Source: Stichopus chloronotus
Lineage: Eukaryota; Echinodermata; Holothuroidea; Aspidochirotida; Stichopodidae
NCBI GenBank assembly: GCA_021234535.1
Contig: CM037836.1
Coordinates: 28,076,769-28,140,768, forward strand
Reading direction: 5' to 3'
DNA: 64,000 bases
The notes beneath the pieces are model-generated. The model saw only the letters and a program-made list of their open reading frames with translations. It made no database searches and was not told the origin of the DNA. Each line of letters begins with the position of its first letter. The stretch's first letter is position 1. A program made the position numbers and the translations under genes. This document shows, piece after piece, positions 22,050 to 34,854 of this stretch.

Positions 22050-22450
22050 GCATGAGCTATCTCTCCACAATTACTCAAAATGCTTCAACTTGCACAAACT
22101 TTCATGGATTTGGTTGAACCTTTTTTTTTTAACAGTGTGCCATTTGGGGTATTTAGGAATTTTTGGTACAAGGTCCGATGTGAGCCTTATGGTACACTTT
22201 ATGAAAGTGTGCAAAACATTTATACTACTACAAATTTCATCCACAATCTTACTGGTTTGTTGCAACTTTATGTTGTTAGTGGTACAGTATCTTCAGGGCG
22301 TTCATGAAATTTTTATCCAAGGTCCCATGGGACTTGTGGCCCATTTGATGAAGTTATGCCAAAAGCTTCTTCTCCTACAGATTCTCTGTCGGTGGGTCCA
22401 AGACTGTAGACTTTTATGGCATTTTAGTCTACATGTCATGACCTATTTAA
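22050..22450 (-). repeat. Family D degenerate repeat, inverted orientation
   Basis: The reverse complement shows the family D landmarks seen at 39.6-40.6 kb: a 'gaatttcat' stretch, 'gggcca' near a 'ccttggac/accttgtacc' phrase, and 'tttgcacac'. The plus-strand open frame across it (22048-22500) has no recognisable domain. Confidence 0.45.
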
Positions 22451-22499
22451 GTAAAGCGAAACATTCAACAGTGAATAAGAATGGTAAGTTAACTGGTTA

Positions 22500-23584
22500 A
22501 CTGTCTCACACCCCTTGGGTAGATATGAACTGTATACATTATTTGACGTTTCTAACTTAAATTGTGACGTTATGCCTTATAGATTCTCATTTCATCTTTT
22601 GTTCTCTTTGTACTAATGATACTTTGCACAATCACAGGGTTAAACATTTGATCAACTCAATAATTTGCACAAGTCACAACCACCTTTTATCACAACTGAC
22701 ACATGCACAGGAGTTATGCTTTGTTGCTGTGCATATCCAGAGTGACAAGAAAAAAAAGTCAAAGGACATTGTGATTCCCTGCCAACATCTTTTTCTTTTC
22801 CAGACACACACAATCACTTGAAACAAAAGTGACCATGGGAGAAGGAAAGGGACCATATCAAAACATAAAACAGAACACGAGAATGTAAACCACGTATGAA
22901 AATTGTTGTAATAGAGGATGACATATATCTTATAAGTGGATAGAAAGTTCCTGATACCAAAGTGTGGATAAAAGTCTGCAAAGGCAACCTGAAAAATATT
23001 TCACTGCCAAACAGTAGTTTCCTTAGGAAAAGGTGACTAAAACAAAGTGCTTTGTTAATCTTGACAGGGAGTTGCTGGCAAAGAAGTTGCTGATAAAGCT
23101 AAAAAGCTATTTTAAGTGATCTTAAATGAATTTTTGGAAAGGTTTACAAAAAAATGGGCTTTTACAAGCTTGTTGAGGAAAATGAGACCAAATTCTATTT
23201 AGCAACATTTATCTACCATTAAGCACCTACTTTTTAATTTTGGCAAGAAGCAAGGAGGGGGGGGGGGGAGAGAGGGAGGGATGGGAATGACCCATCCTAT
23301 TACATTACAGTGATGACTAGATGTGACACTTGACGGCCCAAAACTATTACATAATTTTTATCCACAAATGTCGGCTTTTGCTATAGATACAAATCTCTAA
23401 GATCATAAACTGTGTGATTTTAACATTTGACTCAGAAGTAAGAAAACAAGATTTTCTCAGTCTCTCAAGTGACAATTGAAATAATAGAGATCATCTACTC
23501 ATCAACTGCTACCAATTTTGACAGTTTTAAGTGCTTGTTACATTCAGTTTCTGAGATATCATCCTCAGTATGTTTCCATACTTT
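22500..23584. other. No gene recognised; poly-G tract at about 23258-23270
   Basis: AT-rich DNA with a run of about 13 G followed by a GA-rich stretch ending near 23285, which could form a G-quadruplex. Nothing else recognisable. Confidence 0.4.
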
Positions 23585-24260
23585 AACCTCTTGGTGACCT
23601 CAAATGACCTTTAACCTCCATGAAAGTTGATAGGGGTCATCTATCTATAGTGGACTATGAACACAACACCTTTGAAGTTCAACCACTGTTCCCTATTTAA
23701 GACACTGTGTTTACATGGTATTAAAACTGTCTTCTACTGACCTCACATGACCTTTGACCTCCATAAAAATGAGAGACATTATCTACCAGTACCAGTGCTA
23801 TCTACGATAATACTTTGAAGTTTCAGCAACCTATCTCCCTATGACTGGTTTCCATACTTTAAGCTCGGGAGACCTCAAATGACCTTTGACTCCCATGAAA
23901 AACAATAGGGAACATCTACTCACAATGGACAATCAACAAACAAATTTTTTGAAGTGCGACTATTTGAAGTTAAAAAACCTTTTCCTTCTTGAGATACCAA
24001 GTTTGCAAGGTTTTCAAACTATGTCCTCTATTGACCTTGCATGACCTTTGACCACCATACAAAATGCCAGACATGATCTACTCATCAAGTACTACCAATG
24101 ATAAGTGGTTACTAAAGTTCCAACATGATTCCATTGCTGAGATATCTCCCTTAATACTTAAGTTTTCATATTTTATGCTCTGGTGACCTCAAATGACCTT
24201 TGACCTAGATGAAAAACAATAGGGATCATCTACTCACACCAACTTTGAAGTGTGAGCACC
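23585..24260 (+). repeat. Older tandem array of the DR1-bearing repeat (about 5 units)
   Basis: Five diverged units of about 130-160 bp. Each has the double phrase 'tgacctcaaatgacctttgacct', then 'caatagggatcatctactca' and 'cttcttgagat'. Perfect nuclear-receptor DR1 elements (AGGTCAAAGGTCA on the minus strand) remain at 23748-23760 and 24194-24206. It is the same family as the 49.76-51.49 kb array but much more mutated. Confidence 0.85.
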
Positions 24261-24361
24261 TTTCCCTTCTTGAGATTTTGCAATTTTGTTGTAATGTGGT
24301 ATGACGACATGAATGAATACTTCTGTATGAATACGTGATCACCGTAAAGCTGAAACTAAAT

Positions 24362-24633
24362 CCCCAAAACTTCCTGGTTTGGGAATTCCCTAGCGACGTA
24401 CTCACCTAAATACAACCTTTGCATTACTGTATTGACCATGCTCTAGTATCTGACAATTTTGTGGGTGTGTTATTTTGTCACCGACCTTCCATAATTGCCA
24501 GCCTTTTGGTCTTGCAGTGAAATTTCTTTCACACTACAGCATCTGCTTCTATCTGCTTTTCTCATGCTTATGGGAACCATGGTCAATATGGTTAAGCATA
24601 GGTTATTTGAGGTGAGGGAGTACGTGCTGTGAA
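24362..24633 (+). mobile_element. Family B Helentron-like element, full length, about 270 bp
   Basis: Left hairpin CCCAAA / ACTTCCTGG / TTTGGG, then AATTCCCTAGCGACGTACTC. The core has 'ttgaccatgctctagtatctg' and 'caccgaccttccataattgcc', with 'agccttttggtcttgcagtg'. The right end is GAGGTGAGGGAGTACGTGCTGTGAA. A T lies on each side. Confidence 0.88.
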
Positions 24634-27600
24634 TTGGGTCCTTCCCCTCAATACACACATTTTGGGCCTGAGCAGAAATTAAGGGATAATCCATGATTAC
24701 ACCTTCCACAATCCCCACTCAACTTGACAAACCATGACCTTCAGATGCCAGCCTTTTCTTTGTAACTCTTTGTATCCAGTAAACTCTATGCTGAGAAGGA
24801 GAACAGGCATGTTCGAAAATTTCGTAGCATTTACTATATTACATTGTTAACTTATCCTTACATTGTGTTCCAAAATGTAAACCGGCTTACTGGCCACTCT
24901 GTTAATTTTCATTTTGTATATGGGGCACAAGCGGACACCAACATTTCAAGATGCAACCCAGGATCGCACCTTAGGTTGACAGTTCCATCGATTTACAGGC
25001 TAAAAATTTGGATTTTCAGTTCACCTTATACTCATGCCCTAACTCTGGAACTAATCTCAACCTAATCAGATCAAATTAGGTTTTAAAGGGTGTAGAATAA
25101 AATGAAAGTATTTGCGACTATAAAAATATCCTTAAAAATGGTACCTAAAATGTTAGGTCTAAAGCAAAATGTCGACCTAGGGTACAATGTTGCCCTAATG
25201 TACATTTTTAAAGCAAGTGTGTCAACCAAAAAGGACAATCTCCTCTGAAATTCTTCCTTTTGAAATATTCTGGTAAAAAGCTGGCACCACAAGAACACAC
25301 ACTTGATCACGCATACATACAAATTCACCCATAAGCCAGCATTGCTACAGTACAAAGAAATTTACCTGAAAGAATGTCAGGGTAATAACCAAAATGTGGC
25401 GTACTCGATAGAGTCTCCGTTTTGACTCTGTATGCCCAATTGTACAGTACAGAAGATTAACACAAAGACAGTGCTTCAGTACAATGCTGATAGTAGCCAA
25501 AATATAGTTTGAGCAGTCCATGTGAAGATGACCCCGTTAGTCACAATTTGCAACACTTTACTGATGTGCTTTGAAATGATCAGCCACTCATTTACAAATG
25601 ACACCAGTTAAAGATGATGTATGTGACCTTTGACCATGGACATCGTGGCATTCAACTAGTGAACACTCCGCTATATGCACCCTGTGCCAAGAGCCATCTA
25701 TTAATTAGTTCACTCATCATTTTGGAGTTGTTATTCAAACATTAATAATTAGCTGATAATAATATGTCCAACTGAAGTCAGAACCTTTATCTCTCAACGT
25801 ATTACACCTGTTTCAATATTTACATGTAGTACCAACATCTGTGAAGGCTGGGACTACTTTCCAATCTATTTGCTTATATTTCCAAATATATGTATACAAT
25901 ATTTGTTCAATTACTGCATAAAGAGAGAGCGTATACACTGTACAATGTATGTGCAATTTGCATACTGTCCCAAGATAGTCGTAACTGTTACTACTGTAGA
26001 TTTAAGGCAGGACAAAAGATTAAAATGATTGGACAAGTTGGTAGAATGAGATTAAATCTGATTTTACAGTATTTTAATAATTAAAAAAATGATATCTCTG
26101 GAGCACTAGTTAGCATAGTTTAAAATTTCACATGAAACTGTTTAGTTGTCTAACCTCATGCATTGTGTAGTCTGGATGGCAAAATAAATTTGTGTAGTTT
26201 TCCTATGCAAACTTGTCTACCATTCTGCAGGTAACATGAACATAAACTAGATCCTACCTTCAGATTAATGATACAGTTAGCCTATATGTACATGTATTTT
26301 CTTTATCATTGATGAATGGAAAGTGGCAATTTACTGAATGAGCTGTTCCCCAAAAATGGCTGTAGCAATGCAGATGAATTTGTAAGAGAGTGTTTTTCTG
26401 GTGGATAATCTGGCTTGTTTTTTTTTTCTTTTGACTTTGCAAATGAAACTTTGAAAAATTCAAAAACATTTCCTTTAAGAATGATTTTCATTAATTTGCA
26501 CACAGAGCTGGGAAAAAATTCATGTATGCTTTCTCTGGCATTTACAAAGACTTTCTGAAAAGCATCAAGTGCCTCCACTTGGGGTGTGTTGGTATACATG
26601 TTGGCAACATTGAGCGTTACACAGATTGTTATTGTTGGTAGCTTGGTTGCATCAGTGGGGGGTTGTTGTCTTGTGTACTTTTGGTAGCATATTTAAATGA
26701 CTTCTGTTGGTGTCCAAGTTTTGTGGTTATGTGGGGGTTAGATAATCCAAAGTACTTTGATCAATCTCACTTTACAAAACATGTCTACCACTGTTTATCA
26801 CACTACTGTGGCTGCAACGTTTGGGAACCATGCGTGTGCATTGTCACATGGTGAGAAGTGTTCCGTAACTGAGATAAATGACAAGCAAAGGAGCAATGAC
26901 CCTGAGAAAAAAGAACTATGGCTGAAAGATTTTGAAGTATGCTTATGCCAACATTTTAAATGAAAATAATAGGAAGTAAAGGTGTGTCCTTTCCACAGAA
27001 AAATATATATAGAACATTTCAAAAGATAGGAATATGTACAAAATATAGTGTCATTGGGAGCCCTGTGATGTTAAAGTGCTGTGCTGTTTACAATTTATAT
27101 CTGCAAGAACCATGTGGTGTTTTTTTTTCTGATTTAATATGGCAATGGCCCCCTCTATTTAGCAAAAAAAAATCTGGAATTCACGTCAAAGCTTTGCAAT
27201 GTTTACAGTATTTAGTGTGAATTTCCAGTCATATAGTGACTCCAAAATACAGATGAAGAAAGGTGTTTGCATGGGCAAGTAATTTGGAAGGGACCACTAC
27301 AAACAAGGGAAAAGTACCTTCTCTTAGAGTTGCTTTCAAATGAAAGAAAATGGTCGTGATGACATATTTTTGTGGAAAACATTTATAAGGTATTATTTTT
27401 CCAGTATTTGATTGAAATTTGCCTAAAAAAAGACAAGTTTGCAAAAATTAATGCTGCAGTGGGACAGAGGTGATATTTGCAAATTCCGCAGATAACTGGT
27501 GAATATGAACCATTTCAAGTCTTTTGCTAATTTTAAGTGTCACAAGCAAACCATGGAACAATCAAAATTGCAAAAATATTAACATTGTCACAATAATATA

Positions 27601-27667
27601 ATATTTAAATACACTGAATTTAAGATGAATGCAGACTCCCCCCTCCCCTGCCAGAAAAAAAGCAGGT
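24634..27667. other. No gene recognised
   Basis: About 3 kb of AT-rich DNA. The longest open frames are under 100 codons and none is recognisable. A single DR1-like half-site pair occurs near 25624. I see no element ends. Confidence 0.4.
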
Positions 27668-27671
27668 TTAA

Positions 27672-28230
27672 AAGGATGGTCTAGCCACAAATATAGCTTT
27701 GATATGTTGAAAAGTAAGTTAATCTGACCATAACAGTGAAACTTCCATTCAATTTCCATGTGTGGTGCCGGAGATATGAGCAGTTGAAGTTGCCACATTT
27801 GTTACCAACAAATGACTTGAAGCAAGCAGGAGTGATGTCATCTCCCCACACTTGATAAAGCATTTTATGTTTTTCTTCAAACTTTACACCAAATTTAATA
27901 CTTCAATATCTCGTGCTATCATAATATGAATGTATGAGGGATATGAGAGTTTTGCAACCTTCACATAACCACTACCTAAGCTGACCACCTATTGATTTCA
28001 AGGTCAAAATAATAAATTCAATAATAAAGAAAACAAAAGACTATTCAGCCATGTGAGGAGATGATGTCACTCCTGCTTGCCTCAAGTTCACAGTTTGTAG
28101 AAAAGGGGGTAACTTCAACTGGTAACACCTTGAGAACCACACATGGGAACCGAAGCGAAGTTTCACCAGAATGGTTGGATAAGCCAACTCTTCAACATAT
28201 CCAAGCTAAATTTGTGGCTGGACCATCCTT
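27672..28230. mobile_element. 559-bp foldback element flanked by TTAA
   Basis: The two arms (about 27672-27870 and 28040-28230) are diverged inverted copies. The tips are AAGGATGGTCTAGCCACAAA on the left and its near-exact inverse on the right. Each tip abuts TTAA (27668-27671 and 28231-28234), the target duplication typical of piggyBac-type transposition. The centre (about 27870-28040) is unrelated AT-rich sequence. No transposase is present, so it is a MITE-like non-autonomous element. Short open frames inside are fortuitous. Confidence 0.8.
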
Positions 28231-28239
28231 TTAAGATGC

Positions 28240-29230
28240 TGGCTGTTCAAATAATACCAAGTAATATATTGATTCTGCAGATAACCTTATCAGAGCTTTC
28301 ATCAACAGCTGATGCTCTTCACAGTAAACAAACATTCGACCTTGGAAAAATTTTAGAGAGGCAAAACTGCAGTACTATACAACAGCAATTCTTAATTCCT
28401 TACTGAAATACAGGTAAGCAGTGAACTTAATTCTTCTGAGATAATGTCCAAACAATCTTATGTTAATTGTCCAGTCCTCTGACTGCAGCTTACAAGATGG
28501 GATTCCAAGACTGAAGGGATGATTCCAAAAAGAAAACTACAGCACCAATGGTGCAGAGGCTTATACCTCAACGCCCAGTATCATTATGTAAAATCATAGG
28601 AACTACCTACAGAGTTTCATGTATAACAATTCATGAACATTGTACAAGAGAATCTGTGGGACTGCACAACTTCACATACTTGAGCACCAACCGTGCAGAG
28701 GTTCAAAATTTGTGAAAAGTTGGATCGGTAGTAACTATTGAATAACAATAATTCTCATAAGCATCACTATTCACATCCATTAATTGTAAAAAACAGTGAT
28801 TTTATTAGGTTTGCTCCATGGATTGTACTGGCTGTGGGCAAACAGTATGAAGCAGTAATGTGAAGAAGTGAATGGTCACAAGTTTTCCACAACCAATTTA
28901 AATCATTATTACTCAACTCATCAGTGGCCTCTTATATGTGACACATAGGGACCCCCTCTGTTTGACCATTGATCTGTCACTAGTTAAGCCTTATTGTGAA
29001 GGAAACTTTCACAAAGTCGAGAGATTTGGGAGGACTACCTTAATTTATGAAACAACTTAAATGCCCCTTTAATATCTCTCTTTACACACACACATGCACA
29101 AAAGCATGCATACACATGCACACCCACCCATACTGGAAGGCAACATAGATTATAGAGTTTCAGTTAGTACAATGACACTGCCCCATTATTTCATAATCAT
29201 TCATGCACGATAGAAAATTGAGATGTTGTA
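28240..29230. other. No gene recognised; scraps of family D
   Basis: Around 28540-28720 there are phrases resembling family D ('acattgtacaagagaatctgtggg'). Nothing else recognisable. Confidence 0.35.
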
Positions 29231-29385
29231 TATCATTTTAAAAGGGGCACTTTACCAGACGCAGAAGAGGCATTTTGCAGGATTTCATAAAATGGGCCAT
29301 AGGGCCCACATGGAGCCACTGACTACAAATTCATGAACACCCAAACCACTAGCAGAGCACTATTATGACAAACTAGCATTTTAAC
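29230..29385 (+). repeat. Family D degenerate repeat unit
   Basis: Contains 'cattttgcaggatttcataaaatgggcc', 'atagggcccacatggag' and 'tattatgacaaactagca', matching units in the 39.6-40.6 kb cluster. Confidence 0.6.
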
Positions 29386-30184
29386 CAGGTACCCTACCGA
29401 CGATGCTTAACCCATACAGTCAAATTACTACACTAGTAGCATTTTCATACACACACACACACACACAAAGAAACAAATGCCTTACAAAGCATTGTTGCAG
29501 CTTAGTAACATAGCATTAGCAAGTTATGCTGATGTCTCTTTCATTTTCATTGCAATAAACTTGACATTGAAGGAAATGAACTCTTTCTGTCTTTATACTG
29601 TACTGTACCTAAATTTGAGTTTAAGTAATGCCACGGCTTGTTACGAATCCCTTAGGGAACAGTTATTGACTAGACATACACTCACTGTTGTTGTTTACGA
29701 CATAGCCTAAGCGCCAAGCCTAAACCTTGACAATTCCACATAAGAACACACTGGTGAAAGAAAGCCTTCATACAGTTTTACACATAGTGACATAAGCTAG
29801 TAGTATCTAGGTGGTGATAACAGTTGAGAATAAATTCCCTTTGTTAGTAAAGGAATACATGGGAAGTTCATGAGCTACTCTTACTTAAGGACTGGCGACT
29901 CATTCTTAGGTTTTTTTTAAACCTGAGAGTAACTTCAGCTTGATGATTACACCGCTGTATCAGCGTCTTTTTTCACGAGTGCAAATTCCCATGTATGTCT
30001 TACATTTGTTTTACAAGCCAACCAATGAGCTGCAAATAAATAGAGATCCCAGCCTTCCCAGACCCACAAGCACAGAACAAAGTATTACTACCAGGGCATT
30101 GTCACTTACTACATATGCCCATTAACTTTGTTTTACGAGACCAGTACTGTGTGCGGAAGTAAGCGGTAGAGCTCAAGTCTAATG

Positions 30185-30302
30185 AGGAAGAGCTAGGGCA
30201 TAGAGGGCACAGTTCGAGAACAATTTATTCAAAACTGGGTTGGGGCTTGTCCAACAATGCATTAGTATGAGCAAGGGGTAAATAATATGTCTACAATGTG
30301 AA
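30185..30302 (+). mobile_element. Family A Helentron-like element, right arm only
   Basis: Carries 'gggcatagagggcacag', 'ccaacaatgcattagtatgagc' and the right terminus AAGGGGTAAATAATATG, then TCTACAATGTGAA, followed by T. The left hairpin end is absent or too decayed to find. Confidence 0.7.
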
Positions 30303-30829
30303 TTAATGCAAACCAAGGTAACAAATCACAACCGAAATGAATTTCAATATTCAAACTTCACAGAAGGTGAGATTAAGAAAGTAAACTGGACATGTGTAAC
30401 TGTTGGATATTTTAAGAGATATTTAAGTTGTCTGATGGGGCATTTCAATTTATCAGGTTTCACTTCACTTTTCTTTTGGCCACAAACGATTACCTTCACC
30501 TCACCAATGCATGCCTAATTCATTTCAATATGAGGGGACATCCTATCCATTAGTGCGTTTATACTGTAGTCTGTTTACACAGAACACCTCTAATCGATTG
30601 TTACAATACAAAAAAAAAAAAAATGCGATGTCAAGAACCTGTGAAGTAGGCCTATTAAAGCACTCTGTGTCGTCTACTGTAGAGATAAGGGCGGCAGATC
30701 ATTTTGTGAATTGAAGGCACAATTTCAAAGCTACAAACGAAGTCGCACACTGACAACTGGCTTCGTGGGTGCCCAAGGGTAATGGCAGTCAGGTACCCGG
30801 CTATGAACTTTCTACCAGGTGAAAACACT

Positions 30830-30985
30830 ACGACAAAGCATCGACATTGTAGGAGAAGCACTTTGCAGAATTTCCGAAAATGGACCGTAAGATTCACATG
30901 GAACCTTGGACTGAAAGTTTTTTGTACACACCACATGAACTACCACCCAAGGAACATTGTGTCCAAGTTAAATAGCTCACAGAGT
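30830..30985 (+). repeat. Family D degenerate repeat unit
   Basis: Phrases 'gcactttgcagaatttccgaaaatggacc', 'cacatggaaccttggac' and 'accacccaaggaacattgtgtcc' match the 39.6-40.6 kb cluster. Confidence 0.65.
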
Positions 30986-30994
30986 TTTCATATC

Positions 30995-31215
30995 ATTTTC
31001 AGACTGGAAATGTGAATCCGTCACTTTCTGACTAAAAACTCCCTTTTTCCTGTTCGGACTGAAAACATCTCAAGCTGAAAACTTATGTCATTTTTAGACT
31101 GAAAACATGTATGCCATTATCGGATTGAAATTTGTTTTTATTATTGGACGGAATACAAGTTTTTCATTTTCCGACTATAAATGAGATTTGTATTTATAGA
31201 CTGAAAACTTATTTT
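30995..31215 (+). repeat. Degenerate tandem repeat around GACTGAAAA
   Basis: About nine repeats of GACTGAAAA (variants GACTAAAA, GATTGAAA, GACGGAAT) spaced 15-37 bp apart and separated by T-rich spacers ('tcatttttagactgaaaac'). It is clearly periodic but strongly diverged. Confidence 0.65.
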
Positions 31216-32344
31216 TTAAAAGAAACTTGTCAGACTAAAGAGTGCAACCTCCCTTTACTGTACTTTGCCACTGGGCTGCGTACTTAATTTGTAGTGGGAC
31301 CCTTGTACCCCAATAAATAATTACGTGAAATCAATTGTACAATAACAACGGCTACAGTTTCTGTGAAGCAACAATTCTAAAATGTGCACACACAGTAGTT
31401 CTAAATTGGTAAAACTACACACACACAATAAAAAAAATAAAACATTGTTTTGCATAAGTATACAGTATCATCAGTTTAAATGGTTTCACTTTGACTTAGA
31501 ATTTCCTCCTAAAGTACAAAAAAATCAGCACTGTAGTTTTTTAAATCACTGCAGTTTTCATTTAAGTGGCAAACCAGCCTACATTACATATGTGAATAAG
31601 TTTAAACCAGACAATGAAAATGGAACACTACATTCAGACAAAGGAAATATCAGCATAGAGTTAACCCTTGCCACTTGCAATGCAGTGAGGAAACAAAACT
31701 GCATGTCTTCAACACTTTTTGCCACCAACTGAAGAATTATAATTTATGAGGACAGAGGACATTACCAGAAAAATTGAAAAGCATAAATCACAGATGCTTC
31801 CAAGTCACTCTATATCACTTTAACAGAAAAGATCTAGTCAGGTTTGGTAATTCTTTCCTTTATATTTACGGTTAGCATATACTGCAAATGAGAAAACAGT
31901 ATTAAACAAAACCTGCTTTCTCTACTGCTGTCCGTGTCTGAAATTTTTTCTTCAGGTTCTGTCAGGCTGCATATACACTGCAACACTGTACAGAAACAGC
32001 TATTCTAGGTCAACATTCTGCAAAAAACGGACCAAGGCGACCTTCAAATGAACTAAACCTTCCTGCAGCCTATGACACAGTAGACCTGTCAAGTAATGAA
32101 ATGACATCATACCATCACTGGTAAAGCATTAAAATGGATCACATCCTTCAACTTTTGCATGGGCACAACAACAGTTACTTCCAATAAGGTGATGAATTCT
32201 CGACTGTATACTGTTCATAGGCCCCATGCAGTTCCATGGGTGTGCAACAGGGACCGGTACTGGGACATTGTACAGTTTATACATGTTGCAACCCCCACCT
32301 TGGCCACATTCTTTGCCAATGTAACCAACTCACTCATGAGTTAT

Positions 32345-32512
32345 CCCAAAACTCACCTGGTTTGGATATTAACGAACGACTAACTTACCTGGGAAGGAGG
32401 CGCCATTCCCGTATCAGGCCGGGTGGGGGGTTAAAGGTTACCAGTACTCTTGGGACGGTAGATGGGGGTGTATTTGTTGTGACAAGACATGCAAGTGAGG
32501 AGTGAAGTAAAT
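32345..32512 (+). mobile_element. Family C Helentron-like element inside a LINE relic
   Basis: Left end CCCAAAACTCACCTGG then TTTGGATATTAACGAACGAC. The core has 'ggcgccattcccgtatcaggcc' and 'aaaggttaccagtactcttggg'. The right end is CATGCAAGTGAGGAGTGAAG. Confidence 0.75.
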
Positions 32513-32541
32513 ATGCAAATGATGGCCATTAGCTACTGAAT

Positions 32542-32713
32542 CGCCAGAACTCCTTGGTTTGGGAATTGATGCTAGTGACATACTCACCTCATATAGCCTA
32601 TGCATTGCGGTATTGACCATGGTCTAGCATCTGGCACAGACGAAGTTGCCAGATGCTAGACCAAGGTCAAATACCGTAATGCATAGGTCATATGAGGTGA
32701 GGGAGTACGCAAT
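32542..32713 (+). mobile_element. Family B element reduced to a near-perfect palindrome
   Basis: Hairpin with diverged stem (CGCCAG / AACTCCTTGG / TTTGGG), then the left arm running 'ctcacctcatatagcctatgc' to 'gaccatggtctagcatctgg'. After a loop of about 12 nt, the inverse arm runs back to GAGGTGAGGGAGTACGC. The arms are about 57 bp each, so the transcript would fold into a long hairpin. Confidence 0.85.
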
Positions 32714-33560
32714 AAACTTCAGCAACAACCATACACTCTTCAGAAACACTATGAACGGTCAACTGTTCATCAGAGATTCAGAGTTGGACATTGGCGAATT
32801 AATTGAAACACAATAACAGCAATCTAGAAGTTATATAAATCTTCTCAGTTCAGACCCACACCAACCATCTACTATAGTGTATGTTGGTGATATCAACAGT
32901 AACTATGGTTACACTAATGAAGTCTGCTATCTTGCCAATTTTTGTTCAACAAGCACATAGTTATGGATATCCAGTCGTAGTTTTGCAGTTTTGTCGTGGT
33001 ACCCTGTCTACTTATATCAGGTACTGTACATCTGTCAAATTGATCAAGAAATATTTGGACTGAAAATCATCTGTGCGTTTATTTTTAATCAAATATAGAG
33101 CAAGGACTGCAACAGCACACTGTGTGGACTACCAGGCTGTAAACCACATTCTGAACACTGCCACATGTCTACCTACTTAAATTTAAAAGCACTGTAGGAA
33201 CACATTTCTCCACCAGACTGTACCGGCTTTTTCAATGAATCAAGTTCATGATTCTCGTGATGGTATTCAAACGTCTGGACAATAAAGGCCCCACTTTACC
33301 TCCCCAGTTTGCGTTAGCTCTGACAGTACTAACAAGCTGAATTCCTCACCAAATTTTCTCAAACACTCATTTCTCATGTGAATGAAAACACACACCCACA
33401 GAGCTTGAGAACGTTCTCATCCAGTGCACCCTACCCGTGGAATTCAGTTCTAGACAATGTAAAAATATGTAGCACTGTGAACAATTTCAGTCATCTCTTA
33501 AAACATATCTTTTTACTAGAGCCTGCGATGCATTTACAAAATCTATTTTTCAGTATTTAC

Positions 33561-34854
33561 ACATAAAGCACTATGACATTATTACTTTTAAAGTTTGTTT
33601 GGTACTTCATAAAAGTTCTGTGTACTATTATAAATAAATGTAAAAATAATCCATCTCCCTTACACGAAAAGCGCTTGAAAATCAGACACGTACAGTACTG
33701 ATTCCCGTAGTCTGATAACACACAACAGAGGCTATGCAGTCCACAAAGCCCTACCTACTGATTTGCTTCCATGTAAAATTGGGACAAAATGTTCATTTCT
33801 CACATTGACCTTTTTCAATATCTTTATAGACTTTCATTGCTCCATAATAAAACTGCAGTGGAGAAGAAATTTTGAAGAGATATGAACACGTTTTTCCAAG
33901 TCATGAATTGATCAAACATGCACATGATTTAAGTTTGCTTTCATTTTTATTCACCATTGAGCTACAGTATAGAATCTGCGAGGTTTAGTTGCAATACAAA
34001 ACAAACTACAAAACATACTGCAGTTCAGTCATGCATCTAATCTTACAGCAACTGAAAATGTGAGAACTTTAAAGGTTCTAATGAACATGGTTGCCTATGA
34101 TTAACACCTTAATGTGTAAAGTGTCCAGTCACATACAGCATTTGCAACAAATAAGTTTGAACGTTAATTACCCTATCACTGTTGCTTGGATTACAGATCA
34201 CTAGTTCAACATCTCTTAGTTTGACCATTTACCATCAGCATATATGAGTAACACTCAACAGGTGTGACAAAATATCTTGAATTATGTGACCTAACTCATT
34301 GGGGCCCCTTACATAGACATTTACGGCATATTATCAGCAGTAAAGTATATAATCCTGAACATTTGAATGAATATGAATATAAAAATAATTGTCTTTCCTT
34401 GTGTAATAGCTACAGGAGGGCTACTCCACTACTAGCCATGTTTCACAATAGTGTCCCCTACCTTTTATGATAAACCTTGATTTTCTATAAACATCACCTT
34501 TTCCTTCCTGAGCAACAGTTTGAAGCATTCCTTCATTAAAAAAAAAAAAAAAAAAAGGAATACAAATCAAAGGATACATCCAGGAAGATTATCAAACCAG
34601 TCTTTTGTGACATCTTTGCTTTCCACTATCATAATGTCCTTGGAGCCCAGATTACTTCTCTCTCAACGAATAATTTACAGTACTTCACTGTGTAGGTCTT
34701 AAAATGTACTTATGATCTAGCGAAATAGTTTTACCTTCTTTTCACTGCTTGCAGTTAACTCAAGAATATTCTGACAATGGAGGTCACCTCTCATTTTTTA
34801 GTGCACCTTAACAATACTGTAATTAGTTGCATGTACACACTGTAATACAATGGC
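33561..34854. other. No gene recognised
   Basis: AT-rich DNA including an 18-A run near 34538. Short open frames only. Confidence 0.4.

Larger units (their letters stand above)
32050..33560 (+). pseudogene. LINE reverse transcriptase relic (L2/CR1-like)
   Basis: Three fragments in the order expected of a LINE. Near 32068 the phrase AAYDTVD matches the 'AFDTVDH' block of non-LTR reverse transcriptases. Downstream GKALKW matches the following helix, and at about 32236 GVQQGPVLG matches the 'GVPQGSVLGP' block. At 33410-33530 SAPYPWNSVLDN and FSHLLKHIFL match the conserved tail of L2/CR1 proteins. The fragments are in different frames with stops between, so it is dead. The catalytic YxDD block is not visible. 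One family C and one family B element lie between the second and third fragments. Subfamily assignment is tentative. Confidence 0.75.

Noticed and set aside
22048..22500. 150-codon plus-strand frame with hydrophobic stretches
   Set aside because: Lies in a degenerate family D repeat. The hydrophobicity comes from T-rich DNA and no domain is recognisable.
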